The notes under the pieces are model-generated. The model saw only the letters and a program-made list of their open reading frames with translations. It was not told the origin of the DNA and searched no databases. DNA of 37,126 nucleotides from Mesorhizobium silamurunense (GTDB lineage Bacteria; Pseudomonadota; Alphaproteobacteria; Rhizobiales; Rhizobiaceae), in contig NZ_JHQR01000165.1 in NCBI RefSeq assembly GCF_014843825.1, forward strand, positions 1 through 37,126. Direction: 5' to 3'. Shown piece after piece: positions 11,176 through 19,722 of this stretch. Position 1 is the first letter of the stretch. Each line of letters starts with the position of its first letter. Both the position numbers and the translations under genes were made by a program.

Positions 11176-12707
11176 TTTCAATTTCCCAGGGCCGGCTTCA
11201 GGACCGGCGGCCGCTGTCCATCATCGACATTGGATCGAACTCGATCCGCCTCGTCGTCTATGAAGGGCTGGCGCGCTCGCCGACGCTGCTGTTCAACGAA
11301 AAGATGCTGGCCGGCCTTGGCCGCGGCATCGTTTCGACGGGCAAGCTCGATCCCGAGGCGGTGACGCGCTCGATGGAGGAGTTCCGCCGTTTTCGCGCGC
11401 TTTCGGATCAAGCCGGCGCCGAGCACATGTATGTGCTGGCGACCGCGGCCGCCCGCGAGGCAGTCAACGGCCCGGATTTCATCCATCGCGCCGAGGATGT
11501 GCTGAAGACCGAGATCCGCGTGCTCTCCGGCCGGCAGGAAGCGCATTATTCGGCGCTCGGCATCATCTCCGGCTTCCACCCGGCCAACGGCATCGCCGGC
11601 GACCTTGGCGGTGGCAGCCTGGAGCTCATCGACATCAATGGCGAAGCGATCGGCGACGGCATCACGCTGCCGCTCGGCGGCTTGCGCCTGCAGGACATGG
11701 CGAAGAACTCGCTCGTCCAGGCGCAGAAGATAGCGCGCCAGGAACTGGCGCGGGCGAAGCTCTTGAAGGGCGGGCAGGGCAGGGTCTTCTACGCCGTCGG
11801 CGGCACCTGGCGAAACCTCGCGCGGCTCCACATGGAGATGACCAACTACCCGCTCGGCGTCATGCATCATTACGAGATATCGGCTGATAGTGCGCAGAGC
11901 TTCCTCAGGCAGGTGGCCAAGGGCGAAGTCGAGAAGGTCAAGGGCATCGAAGGCGTTTCCAAGAACCGCCGCTCGCTCCTGCCTTACGGCGCCATTGTGC
12001 TCCAGGAGATCATGGCGGCCACGCAGCCCTCGAAGATCGTCGTCTCGGCGCAGGGCGTGCGCGAGGGCTTTCTCTATTCGTTGCTCGACGCCGCCGAGCA
12101 GAAGGCCGATCCGCTGATCTCGGCGGCAGAGGAGCTTGCGTTGCTGCGCTCGCGCTCGGTCCACCATGCGCACGACCTCGTCGAATGGACGGGCAAGGCC
12201 TTCAAGGCCTTCGGCATCGACGAGACGGTGGACGAGGCGCGCTACCGCCACGCCGCCTGCCTGCTTGCCGATATCGGCTGGCGCGCGCATCCGGAATATC
12301 GCGGCCGGCAGTCGCTCAACATCATCGCGCATGCCTCCTTCATCGGCGTCGATCATCCGGGCCGCGCCTATCTGGCTTTGGCCAGCGCCTACCGCCATGA
12401 CGGCGTCTTCAACGACGGCATCGCGCCCGAGATCAAGGCGCTGGCGCCGCCGCGCGTGCTCGAGCGTGCGCGTGTGCTGGCGGCGATGATGCGTGTCGTC
12501 TACCTGCTGACGGCGGCGATGCCGGGTGTGATGCCGCGGCTGAAATGGGAAAGCCGCGGCAATGGCGCGCTGGCGCTGGTGCTGCCGGCATCGCTCGCCG
12601 CCCTCTATGGCGAACGCCCCGCCGGCCGGCTGGCGCAGCTCGCGCGCATCACCAACCGCCGCCTGATGCTGGCGGTCGAGGGCGGTCCAAGCGTTTCTGT
12701 GAAGTAG
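11172..12707 (+). CDS. ppx: Exopolyphosphatase (Ppx/GppA family)
   Basis: The 511-residue enzyme removes terminal phosphates from polyphosphate and may also act on pppGpp. It has the ASKHA-fold phosphate-binding motif [14 protein letters not shown] starting near residue 18, the catalytic-loop region [15 protein letters not shown], and the second glycine-rich motif [11 protein letters not shown]. The C-terminal third, with [17 protein letters not shown] and [14 protein letters not shown], is the HD-like helical domain of long-form Ppx proteins. The GTG start overlaps the ppk stop in the string GTGA. Making and breaking polyphosphate from one transcript is a common pairing. Confidence 0.95.
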
Positions 12708-12710
12708 TCG

Positions 12711-13133
12711 TCAGGTCAGTTGCGCGTCGACGTCGAAGCCACGTCCATCCGCCGACCAGGCGCCTGCGCCGGCCATGGCGAGCGCCAGGAAGCCGCCGGC
12801 GATGGCGATGTCCTTCATCAGCATCTGCCGGTGCAGGAAGGCTAAAGTCGCATCGTCTGCCCCCTGGCCGTAATGGCCGATGAAACCGGCGACGATGCAG
12901 AAGGCGGCAAGCAGAAGTGCTGCGATCCGCGTCTGGAAGCCAACAAGGATGAGCAGGCCGGTGATCAGCTCGAACAGGCCGGTGCCCCAGGCGGCTAAAG
13001 CCGGCAGCGGCAGGCCGAGGTCGGCGAAATAGCTGGTCGTGCCGGCGATGTTGGTGAGCGCCTGGAAGCCCGAGGGCACGAAAAGCGCGGCAAGCAGGAG
13101 CCGCGAGACGAGAAGCAATGCGTTGCGGGGCAT
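12711..13133 (-). CDS. DoxX family membrane protein (copy 1)
   Basis: The 140-residue protein has four predicted membrane helices and the DoxX pattern: LLLAALFVPSGFQALTNIAG, then YFADLGLPLP, then ELITGLLILVGFQTRIAALL, and C-terminal KDIAIAGGFLALAMAGAGAWS. The family includes a thiosulfate:quinone oxidoreductase subunit and proteins linked to oxidative stress, but most members have no proven reaction. The gene ends 3 bases from the convergent ppx stop. A close paralogue of the same length lies upstream on the same strand, separated by a terminator, so the two are probably independently transcribed. Confidence 0.86.
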   Translation of the reverse strand: MPRNALLLVSRLLLAALFVPSGFQALTNIAGTTSYFADLGLPLPALAAWGTGLFELITGLLILVGFQTRIAALLLAAFCIVAGFIGHYGQGADDATLAFLHRQMLMKDIAIAGGFLALAMAGAGAWSADGRGFDVDAQLT

Positions 13134-13200
13134 TGGCCACCTCCCTTGCCGATACCCGGGATCGTACCGGCTCTCGGTGCAGTGTACGCCTGCAGTTGAG

Positions 13201-13237
13201 AAAACGAAAAAGCGGCGCGGAAAATTCCGCGCCGCTT
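13201..13237 (-). terminator. Rho-independent terminator between the two DoxX genes
   Basis: A 13-base perfect inverted repeat (13210-13222 with 13225-13237, AAGCGGCGCGGAA arm) is followed on the minus strand by TTTTTCGTTTT. It would end transcription from the upstream DoxX gene (13340-13762) before the second copy (12711-13133). Confidence 0.85.
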
Positions 13238-13339
13238 GCGTTTAAGGCTTGGGAGGGGAGCAATTCCAGGAAAAGTGTGGAGCGGTCAGGCTCGGCGACT
13301 TCGCCGTAGCCTTCCGCCCGGAATCGCGTCCAGCAAAGC

Positions 13340-13762
13340 TCAGCCGCGCTTGGCGTCGATCGAATAAGCGCCGGCGCCGGAAGAGGCGAGCAGGATGAAG
13401 CCGCCGGTGATGGCGAGGTTCTTGAGGAACTGGATCATCTGCATCTGGTCGGCCCAGCCGGTGTGAGCGACGAGCCCGGTGGCGATCGTGAAGATGGCGA
13501 GCACCCAGGCGGCGATCCGGGTCTGGAAGCCGAGGAGGATGGCAAGGCCGCCGAGCAGCTCGATCAGGCCGACGACAACGGCGGTGACTGTCGGCAGCGG
13601 CAGGCCGAGGGCGCCGAAATAGCCGGCGGTGCCGGCAATGGCGGTAAGCTTGCCGAAGCCGGAAAGCAGGAAGATGACGGCAAGCAGGATGCGGCCGAGC
13701 AGGATGGTGGTGGAGCTGTTGGACGCGGTGCCGTTGCCGGCGACGGAAGAGTTGATGGACAT
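13340..13762 (-). CDS. DoxX family membrane protein (copy 2)
   Basis: The 140-residue protein starts MSINSSVAGNGTASNSS at 13762 behind GGAGAACCGCC, which is a better start than the open frame reaching 13822. A polar serine/asparagine-rich N-terminus precedes four helices with DoxX marks: RILLAVIFLLSGFGKLTAIAG, YFGALGLPLP, IELLGGLAILLGFQTRIAAW, and LKNLAITGGFILLASSGAGAYS. It aligns along its whole length with the neighbouring copy at 12711-13133, for example in GLPLP, LGFQTRIAA/VGFQTRIAA and GAGA, so the pair arose by tandem duplication. The reaction is unknown. Confidence 0.87.
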   Translation of the reverse strand: MSINSSVAGNGTASNSSTTILLGRILLAVIFLLSGFGKLTAIAGTAGYFGALGLPLPTVTAVVVGLIELLGGLAILLGFQTRIAAWVLAIFTIATGLVAHTGWADQMQMIQFLKNLAITGGFILLASSGAGAYSIDAKRG

Positions 13763-13993
13763 GGCGGTTCTCCGAATGGGGTTGAATGCCCAGTCAGATA
13801 GACGATGGAGACTGTTCACCAAAGCTGCTTATGCGGCGACACATCGTTCACAGATTCTATATTTCTGCGATCGCGCGATCAGCGCGAAATTCATGTCGCC
13901 GGAATCGGCTGCGGGAGCAAATTGTCCCGCCGCCAAATGAGGGGTTTCTGGTTGGCGCGGACGGAAAGCCGCGAGGCACTTTCCCGGAATTGA

Positions 13994-15391
13994 CTATCCC
14001 GGATGGGTCATGTCCTCGGGCCGCACCAGCCGGTCGTAGTCGGCTTCGCTGACCAGCCCGGTGGCCAGGGCCTCCTCGCGCAGCGTCGTGCCGTTCTTGT
14101 GCGCGGTCTTGGCGATCTTGGCGGCGTTGTCGTAGCCGATGGTGGGGGCGAGCGCCGTTACCAGCATGAGCGAACGCTCGAGCGCCGCCTTGATGTTGTC
14201 TTCCCGCGCCTCGATGCCGACCACGCAATTGTCGGTGAAGGAAAACGAGGCGTCGGCAAGCAGTTGCACCGACTGCAGGAAGTTGTAGGCCATCAGCGGG
14301 TTGTAGACATTGAGCTCGAAATGGCCCTGGCTGCCGGCGAAGGTGAGCGCGGCGTTGTTGCCGAACACCTGCACGCAGACCTGCGTCAGCGCCTCGCACT
14401 GGGTCGGGTTGACCTTGCCCGGCATGATCGAGGAGCCCGGCTCGTTTTCCGGCAACGAGAGCTCGCCGAGACCGGAGCGCGGGCCGGAGCCAAGCAGGCG
14501 GATGTCGTTGGCGATCTTGAACAGCGCCGCGGCCGCCGCGTTAATCGCGCCATGCGAGAACACCATGGAATCATGCGCCGCGAGCGCCTCGAACTTGTTC
14601 GGCGCCGTCACAAAGGAGATGCCGGTGATGGCGGCGATACGATCCGCCACCTTCTCGGCGAAGCCGACGGGCGCGTTGAGACCGGTGCCGACCGCGGTGC
14701 CGCCCTGCGCCAGTTCCTGCAGGCCGGGCAGCGTCAGCCCGATGCGCTTGATCGACGACGCGACCTGCGCTGCATAGCCGGAGAATTCCTGGCCGAGCGT
14801 GAGGGGGGTGGCGTCCTGCGTATGGGTGCGGCCGATCTTGATGATGTGGTTGAAGGCGCGGGCTTTGGCGTCGAGCGCCTTGTGGAGGTGGTGCAGGGCA
14901 GGGATCAGATGGTGCGCGACCCGCTCGGCGCAGGCTATGTGCATGGCCGTCGGATAGGTGTCGTTCGACGACTGGCTCATATTGACGTGATCGTTGGGAT
15001 GCACGGGCTTCTTGGAGCCCATGACGCCGCCGAGCATCTCGATCGCCCGGTTCGAGATCACCTCGTTGGCGTTCATGTTGGACTGCGTGCCCGAACCGGT
15101 CTGCCAGACGACCAGCGGGAAATGCTCGTCGAGCTTGCCGTCGATGACCTCCTGCGCGGCGTCCACGATCGCCTTGCCGATGGCCGGATCGAGCCGCTTC
15201 ATCTCCATGTTCACTTCGGCCGCCGCGCGCTTGACGATGCCCAGAGCGCGGACGATCGAAGCCGGCTGCTTCTCCCAACCGATCTTGAAATTGCCCAGCG
15301 AACGCTGCGCCTGCGCTCCCCAATAACGGTCGGCCGCCACCTCGATTGGACCGAACGTATCGGTTTCGATTCTGGTCTTTTCAGCGCTCAC
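13994..15391 (-). CDS. fumC: Fumarate hydratase, class II
   Basis: The 465-residue iron-independent fumarase converts fumarate and L-malate in the TCA cycle. It has the lyase signature [11 protein letters not shown], the substrate-binding [13 protein letters not shown] and [19 protein letters not shown] segments, and [20 protein letters not shown]. The start chosen is the GTG at 15391 because GGAGAT sits 7 bases upstream and [17 protein letters not shown] is the usual N-terminus; the frame runs upstream to 15442 without support. The gene stands alone, with a palindromic repeat (15504-15649) between it and the cupin gene. Confidence 0.96.
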   Translation of the reverse strand: MSAEKTRIETDTFGPIEVAADRYWGAQAQRSLGNFKIGWEKQPASIVRALGIVKRAAAEVNMEMKRLDPAIGKAIVDAAQEVIDGKLDEHFPLVVWQTGSGTQSNMNANEVISNRAIEMLGGVMGSKKPVHPNDHVNMSQSSNDTYPTAMHIACAERVAHHLIPALHHLHKALDAKARAFNHIIKIGRTHTQDATPLTLGQEFSGYAAQVASSIKRIGLTLPGLQELAQGGTAVGTGLNAPVGFAEKVADRIAAITGISFVTAPNKFEALAAHDSMVFSHGAINAAAAALFKIANDIRLLGSGPRSGLGELSLPENEPGSSIMPGKVNPTQCEALTQVCVQVFGNNAALTFAGSQGHFELNVYNPLMAYNFLQSVQLLADASFSFTDNCVVGIEAREDNIKAALERSLMLVTALAPTIGYDNAAKIAKTAHKNGTTLREEALATGLVSEADYDRLVRPEDMTHPG

Positions 15392-15503
15392 GGGAAATCT
15401 CCGGTCTGTCGATTTTGCGCAAGGGCGTATCGCGTTGCACAAATGGCATCAAGCGGAGATTGCGGGCGAGGGCGATGCAAATCGGTTTGAAATGGCGCTT
15501 CTT

Positions 15504-15649
15504 CCTTCTCCCCTTGTGGGAGAAGGTGGATCGGCGCGCAGCGCCGAGACGGTTGAGGGGTGCTGGACGGATCGCCGTCGTCGCCAAGCTGGAACACCCC
15601 TCATCCGTCGCCTTCGGCGACACCTTCTCCCACAACAAGGGGAGAAGGG
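15504..15649. repeat. Palindromic intergenic repeat, family A copy 1
   Basis: About 146 bases bounded by near-perfect 25-base inverted ends. The left end reads CCTTCTCCCCTTGTGGGAGA, continuing into AGGTG. The right end is its reverse complement with a 3-base TTG-type insertion. The core contains GGGGTGCTGGACGGATCGCC and an internal inverted CACCCCT. A second copy in the same orientation lies at 21399-21538. It has no coding content and looks like a non-autonomous palindromic or MITE-like element, similar in kind to the mosaic repeats of rhizobia. Its right end lies 5 bases from the stop codon of the cupin gene. Confidence 0.88.
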
Positions 15650-15654
15650 AAGGC

Positions 15655-16134
15655 TCACCCCACCGGCGGCCCGACGAGATCGATGCCGTTCTCCCCGCAC
15701 AGTCTTGTCAGCGCTGCGATCATCTCCGGCGTCGGCGCCGCCGGGTGAGGCAGCTCCGGCCGTTCTGCCGGCCGGCTCGCCAGGCGCACTATCGTCTCGA
15801 AATCCGGGCCGCGCGTCACCGTGAGCGTATGGGCGCCTTCCGGAGATTCGACCCTGTATGTGTGCGGCAGGCCTTTCGGCGCGATGATCGTTTCGCCGGC
15901 GCTGGCGATCCGCTCATGGCCGTTAATCTGAAACCGCATCCGCCCTTCCAGGATATGAAACACCTCGTCCTCGTTCCGGTGCACATGCAGCGGCGGGGAA
16001 TCGCCGTAGGGTAGGCGGTGCTCGATGACACAGATGCCGTCCTCGCCGTCGGCCGACGAGACCTGGATGGCGACGAGGGTGTTGTTGAACCAAAGGAGTT
16101 CCTTGCCTGCGATGGTGCTGTTGATCATTGTCAT
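15655..16134 (-). CDS. Cupin domain protein
   Basis: The 159-residue single-domain cupin starts at 16134 behind a strong AGGGGGG site. The first cupin motif spans about residues 44-64 with metal ligands H50, H52 and E56 (PPLHVHRNEDEVFHILEG). The second motif provides H91 in PKGLPHTYRV. The ligand set suggests a metal-binding beta-barrel, but the substrate is unknown; members range from quercetin dioxygenase-like enzymes to small-molecule sensors. It is divergent from a LysR gene across a 105-base gap, the classical layout for a LysR-controlled target. Confidence 0.83.
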   Translation of the reverse strand: MTMINSTIAGKELLWFNNTLVAIQVSSADGEDGICVIEHRLPYGDSPPLHVHRNEDEVFHILEGRMRFQINGHERIASAGETIIAPKGLPHTYRVESPEGAHTLTVTRGPDFETIVRLASRPAERPELPHPAAPTPEMIAALTRLCGENGIDLVGPPVG

Positions 16135-16239
16135 GGTTGCCCCCCTGCGTTGGGTGCCGGCGAAGCGGCGTCGAATGGAACCTAACCAGGGACAGGCGGG
16201 CGGCGGAAATCGAATGATCGTATGGGGCGAATTGATGCG

Positions 16240-17211
16240 ATGAATTTGAATGCGCTCGACCTCAATCTGGTCAGAGTCCTCGACGCACTGCTGCGCGAGA
16301 AAAGCGTGACGCGCGCCGGCGAGCAGATCGGCCTCAGCCAGCCCGCCGTGAGCGCGGCGCTCAATCGCCTGCGCCATGCGCTCAACGACCAGCTTTTCGT
16401 GCGCCGCGGCAACGACATGGTGCCGACGCCACGCGCCGAAAGCCTGGCGGAGCCGGTGCGCGCGGCGCTGCGCGAGATCGAGCGCGCCTTCCAGCCGGCG
16501 AGCCAGTTCGAACCCGCGAAGCTCGAGCGAACCTTCACCTTCATGGGCGCCGATTTCTTCTCCATGCTCCTGATGCCGCCTTTTGCCGCGCGCGTCGCAA
16601 CGATGGCGCCCGGCGTGTCGCTGCGCTTCCTGGACAGCGCGCGTGGCGACGTTTCAAAACTTCTCCAGGACGATGAGATCGACGCCGCGCTTGAGCGTCC
16701 GCTTGAGGTTGCCGACTGGATCTCCAGCACGCCTTTATTCCATTCGCCGTTCGTGATCATTGCCGCAAGGGACAACGCCGCGATCAGGCAGGCCGGGATC
16801 GCGGCTGGCGGAGTTCTGACGATGGATCTGTTCTGCGACCTGCCTCATGTCCTTCGTTCCATCGACGGTTCGATGTCGGGCTCCACCGACGAGGCGCTCA
16901 ATCGGATCGGGCGAAAGCGCCGGGTCACGCTCGCCTTGCCGCATTTCCAGGCCGTCGCGCTGGCCGTGGCCAGCGGCAATTACGTTGCCGCCGTCCCCAG
17001 GCAATTCGCGGTCTCGGCGGCCAGGAGCTTGCCGATCGTGCTCCACGAGCCGCCGCTCGGCATCGCCGTGCCGGAGATCAGGATGTACTGGCACGCTCGC
17101 CACGATGACGAGCCGCCGCATCGCTGGATCCGCGAGCAGGTCCTCGCCGAGGTCGAAGCGCTTGGATTCCGTAAGCTGGATGATGAAGTCGGAGATCACC
17201 CCGCCGTGTAG
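16240..17211 (+). CDS. LysR family transcriptional regulator
   Basis: The 323-residue regulator has an N-terminal winged helix-turn-helix (LNALDLNLVRVLDALLREKS, then RAGEQIGLSQPAVSAALNRL at about residues 24-46) and a periplasmic-binding-like effector domain from about residue 90. The N-terminal wording is close to the NodD-like branch of LysR proteins, but no nod gene is nearby. The frame also opens six codons earlier at 16222; 16240 gives the family's usual start. The likely target is the divergent cupin gene. Its 3' end overlaps the convergent SDR gene by 16 bases. Confidence 0.88.
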   Translation: MNLNALDLNLVRVLDALLREKSVTRAGEQIGLSQPAVSAALNRLRHALNDQLFVRRGNDMVPTPRAESLAEPVRAALREIERAFQPASQFEPAKLERTFTFMGADFFSMLLMPPFAARVATMAPGVSLRFLDSARGDVSKLLQDDEIDAALERPLEVADWISSTPLFHSPFVIIAARDNAAIRQAGIAAGGVLTMDLFCDLPHVLRSIDGSMSGSTDEALNRIGRKRRVTLALPHFQAVALAVASGNYVAAVPRQFAVSAARSLPIVLHEPPLGIAVPEIRMYWHARHDDEPPHRWIREQVLAEVEALGFRKLDDEVGDHPAV

Positions 17212-17972
17212 CCGCCGTCCACCGCGAAGACGCCGCCGCTGGTCCATGCGGCCTCGTCGCTGGCGAGATGGACCGCCATGCCGGCAACATCCGAGGGCCG
17301 CCCGATGCGGCCGAGCGGATAGCTGCGCTCGACATAGGCATTCAGCTCGTCCTGCGCCTGCCGCGGCAGGTTGACGATCGACTTCCGCCGCATGGCGGTG
17401 TCGATGGTGCCGGGTGCGATGGCGTTGACGCGGATGCCGCGCGGACCAAGCTCGAAGGCGAGCGATTTGGTGAGCGAGTTCAGCGCGCCCTTGGACAGCG
17501 AATAGAGGCTCGACGGCCGCTTCGGGATCATCTTGTTGGCGAAGTAGGACGAGATGTTGATGACCGAGGCGTTGGCGCTGAAATGCGGCAACAGCCGCTG
17601 TGCGAGGAAGAACGCCGCCGTGACGTTGAGCGCGAAGGAATGCTGGAACTCAACCTCGCTGACGGTCTCGAACGGCACGAAATAGGCGACGCCGGCATTG
17701 TTGACGAGGATGTCGAGCGGCCTTCCGGAACCCGCGACATGGCCGACGACAGCATCGATGCCGGCGCTGGTCGCAAGGTCGGCCGAGAGCGTCTCGACCG
17801 GGGCGCCGCCTTTCGCTTCCGCGGCCAGCGTGTCGCGCGCGGCTTCAAGCTTCCCGGTGTCGCGGCCGACGATCAGCACGTCCGCGCCTTCGCGCACAAA
17901 CGCCTCCGTAATCGCCAGCCCGATGCCGTCCGAACCGCCGGTGACCAACGCCCGCTTGCCGTGAAGTCGCAT
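17196..17972 (-). CDS. Short-chain dehydrogenase/reductase (SDR family)
   Basis: The 258-residue NAD(P)-dependent oxidoreductase has the cofactor motif TGGSDGIG at about residues 11-18, the NNAGVA segment, the catalytic serine in NISSYF, and the Y-x3-K pair in LYSLSKGALN. The C-terminal end reads GGVFAVDGGYTAG, typical of classical SDRs. Two in-frame ATGs are 6 bases apart; AGGAG lies one base before the first and 7 bases before the second, so the second (17972) is preferred. The substrate is unknown. It ends inside the 3' end of the convergent LysR gene. Confidence 0.88.
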   Translation of the reverse strand: MRLHGKRALVTGGSDGIGLAITEAFVREGADVLIVGRDTGKLEAARDTLAAEAKGGAPVETLSADLATSAGIDAVVGHVAGSGRPLDILVNNAGVAYFVPFETVSEVEFQHSFALNVTAAFFLAQRLLPHFSANASVINISSYFANKMIPKRPSSLYSLSKGALNSLTKSLAFELGPRGIRVNAIAPGTIDTAMRRKSIVNLPRQAQDELNAYVERSYPLGRIGRPSDVAGMAVHLASDEAAWTSGGVFAVDGGYTAG

Positions 17973-18058
17973 AGCCATGCTCCTGCAGCTGCCGTGCAGG
18001 AGTGCAGCGCCGAATGACGCGGGCGGTCAACCCGAAGGCCTATCGCCGGGTATGAACT

Positions 18059-18709
18059 TTATCCCGCCGAGGCCAAGCCGACAGGCGCCGGCTGGCGCGT
18101 GGCAAGGCGCCCGGCGACGTAGTCCTTGACCTGGCGGACCGCCCGCTCGCGCGAGACGCTGCCCGGCTGCAGGCCTAGCCTCAGCCACAGCCCGTCGATC
18201 AGCGCGGTGACGCCAAGCACGATCTCCTCGGCCACCTCCGGTGAAGCGAGGCCGCGCAGGCCGGACAACAGGTTCGAGCGCATGCGCGCGTGGATCACCC
18301 TTTGGATACGCGCCAGCTTCTCGTCGCGCGGCACCTCGGCGCAGAGCGACAGCCAGGCGTGGCAGAGCGGCGGCAGGAACAGGTGCTCCTCGAAATTGCC
18401 CTCGATCACCGCGTCCAGCCGCTCCATTGGGGTCCGCGCCCGCTTGAGCCGCGCCACCACCGCGTTGCACAGCACCGCATTTGCCTCGCGCATCGCGTGC
18501 TCGAACAATTCCTGCTTGTTGCGGAAATAATGCAGCACGATGCCTTTCGAGGCGCCGGCCTGGGCCGCGACCTTTTCCAGAGTCGCGCCGGCAATGCCTT
18601 CGCGCTCGAGCACCACGAAGGCCGCCTGCCGCAACTCCTTGCGGCGGATGTCGCTGAGACGCGTGAGCTTCACCGGATCGATCCATGCATCGCGAATCCA
18701 TGTTGACAT
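18059..18709 (-). CDS. BetI-like TetR family repressor
   Basis: The 216-residue regulator has a TetR helix-turn-helix (ELRQAAFVVLEREGIAGATL, then EKVAAQAGASKGIVLHYFRN at about residues 45-64). The helical C-terminal domain with HAWLSLCAEV and ALIDGLWLRLGL resembles BetI, the choline-responsive repressor of glycine-betaine synthesis genes. The start at 18709 is the first ATG in frame. It is divergent from a ChoX-like choline/betaine-binding protein, and two BetI-like operators lie between them. BetI is the best family name, but no betA or betB is in this window, so the symbol is left blank. Confidence 0.82.
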   Translation of the reverse strand: MSTWIRDAWIDPVKLTRLSDIRRKELRQAAFVVLEREGIAGATLEKVAAQAGASKGIVLHYFRNKQELFEHAMREANAVLCNAVVARLKRARTPMERLDAVIEGNFEEHLFLPPLCHAWLSLCAEVPRDEKLARIQRVIHARMRSNLLSGLRGLASPEVAEEIVLGVTALIDGLWLRLGLQPGSVSRERAVRQVKDYVAGRLATRQPAPVGLASAG

Positions 18710-18730
18710 TTTCGCCCGCTCAGATCAATG

Positions 18731-18766
18731 ATTGACCAGTGGGACAATAATATGACCAAACGGTCA
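18731..18766. promoter_or_regulatory. Double TetR/BetI-type operator between the repressor and choX-like genes
   Basis: Two inverted repeats share the same half-site and 4-base centre. Site 1 is ATTGACC-AGTG-GGACAAT (18731-18748, one mismatch between arms). Site 2 is TGACC-AAAC-GGTCA (18753-18766, perfect). Their centres are 20 bp apart, so both would face the same side of the helix. The sequence is similar in style to the known BetI operator. Site 2 ends 17 bases before the ATG at 18784, so binding should block transcription of the choX-like gene, and probably the repressor gene too. Confidence 0.7.
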
Positions 18767-18783
18767 ATATGAGGAGAACCGGA

Positions 18784-19722
18784 ATGGTGCGCTTGCTTGC
18801 TAAAGGCGTCTGCCTCGCTGCCTTGATGCTGGCCGCTCAATCGGCTTACGCGGCCGAAGCGGATCAGTGCAGGGTGGTCCGCATGGCGGAGCCCGGCTGG
18901 AACGATCTGGCCTTCACCACGGGCGTGGCCAAGGTCTTGCTCCAGGCGCTCGGCTATGAGCCGCAGAGCGAGGTGCTTGGCATCAACGTCATCTACGAAG
19001 GCATGAAGAACAAAGACCTCGACCTGTTCCTCGGCTACTGGGACCCGGCCATGGTCACCTACTACGAGCCCTACAAGAAGGACGGCTCGATCGAGAATGT
19101 GCGCGTCAATCTGGTTGGCGCCAAATACACCTTCGCCGTGCCGACCTATGTCTGGGAAGCCGGCGTCAAGGATCTGTCCGACCTGCACAAGTTCGCCGAC
19201 AAGTTCGGCAAGAAGATGTACGGCATCGAGCCCGGTTCCAACCAACTGATGATGGACGCCATCGCCGATCCCAAGTTCGGCCTCGACGGCTGGCAGGTGG
19301 TCGAGTCGAGTGAAGCCGGCATGCTCTCGGAGGTCGGCTACGAGATCAAGGAGAAGCAGTTCATCGTCTTCCAGGGCTGGGCGCCGCATCCGATGAATAC
19401 GATGTACGACTTCAAGTACCTGACCGGCGGCGACAAGTTCTTCGGCCCGAATTTCGGTGCCGCGACTGTGACGACGCAGGTGCGCAAAGGCTACCTGCAG
19501 GAATGCCCGAACGTCGCGCAATTCCTGAAGAACCTCACCTTCGACATCGATCTGGAGAATGTCGGCATGGGCTACCTCATCAATGACGGCATGAAGCCAG
19601 AGGAAGGCGCCCTGAAGTCGATCACCTTGAACAAGGACCGGCTGGACGCCTGGCTCGCCGGGGTCAGCACTTTCGACGGCAAGCCCGGCTTTGCCGCGGT
19701 CAAGGAAAAGCTCGGACTGTGA
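18784..19722 (+). CDS. ChoX-like choline/betaine-binding periplasmic protein (no transporter genes adjacent)
   Basis: The 312-residue protein has a signal peptide (MVRLLAKGVCLAALMLAAQS, cleavage near AYA-AEA). It belongs to the glycine-betaine/choline binding family (OpuAC type). Residues that can match the aromatic box of ChoX are all present: W39 in PGWNDLAF, W86 in GYWDPAM, Y122 in PTYVWE, and W199 in GWAPHPMN. Other ChoX-like parts are YGIEPGS, VESSEAGML, CPNVAQFLKNLTF and VSTFDGKP. The ATG at 18784 follows AGGAGAACCGGA; the ATG at 18769 lacks such a site. No permease or ATPase gene (choW, choV) follows; a hydrolase gene overlaps the stop instead. Confidence 0.87.
   Translation: MVRLLAKGVCLAALMLAAQSAYAAEADQCRVVRMAEPGWNDLAFTTGVAKVLLQALGYEPQSEVLGINVIYEGMKNKDLDLFLGYWDPAMVTYYEPYKKDGSIENVRVNLVGAKYTFAVPTYVWEAGVKDLSDLHKFADKFGKKMYGIEPGSNQLMMDAIADPKFGLDGWQVVESSEAGMLSEVGYEIKEKQFIVFQGWAPHPMNTMYDFKYLTGGDKFFGPNFGAATVTTQVRKGYLQECPNVAQFLKNLTFDIDLENVGMGYLINDGMKPEEGALKSITLNKDRLDAWLAGVSTFDGKPGFAAVKEKLGL

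Noticed and set aside
13911..13930. GCGGGA...TCCCGC hairpin after fumC
   Set aside because: Only a 6-base stem, 8-base loop and no T tract; too weak to call a terminator.
14003..15490. 495-codon plus-strand frame opposite fumC
   Set aside because: fumC has its signature and a ribosome-binding site. The opposite frame is a mirror product of codon bias.
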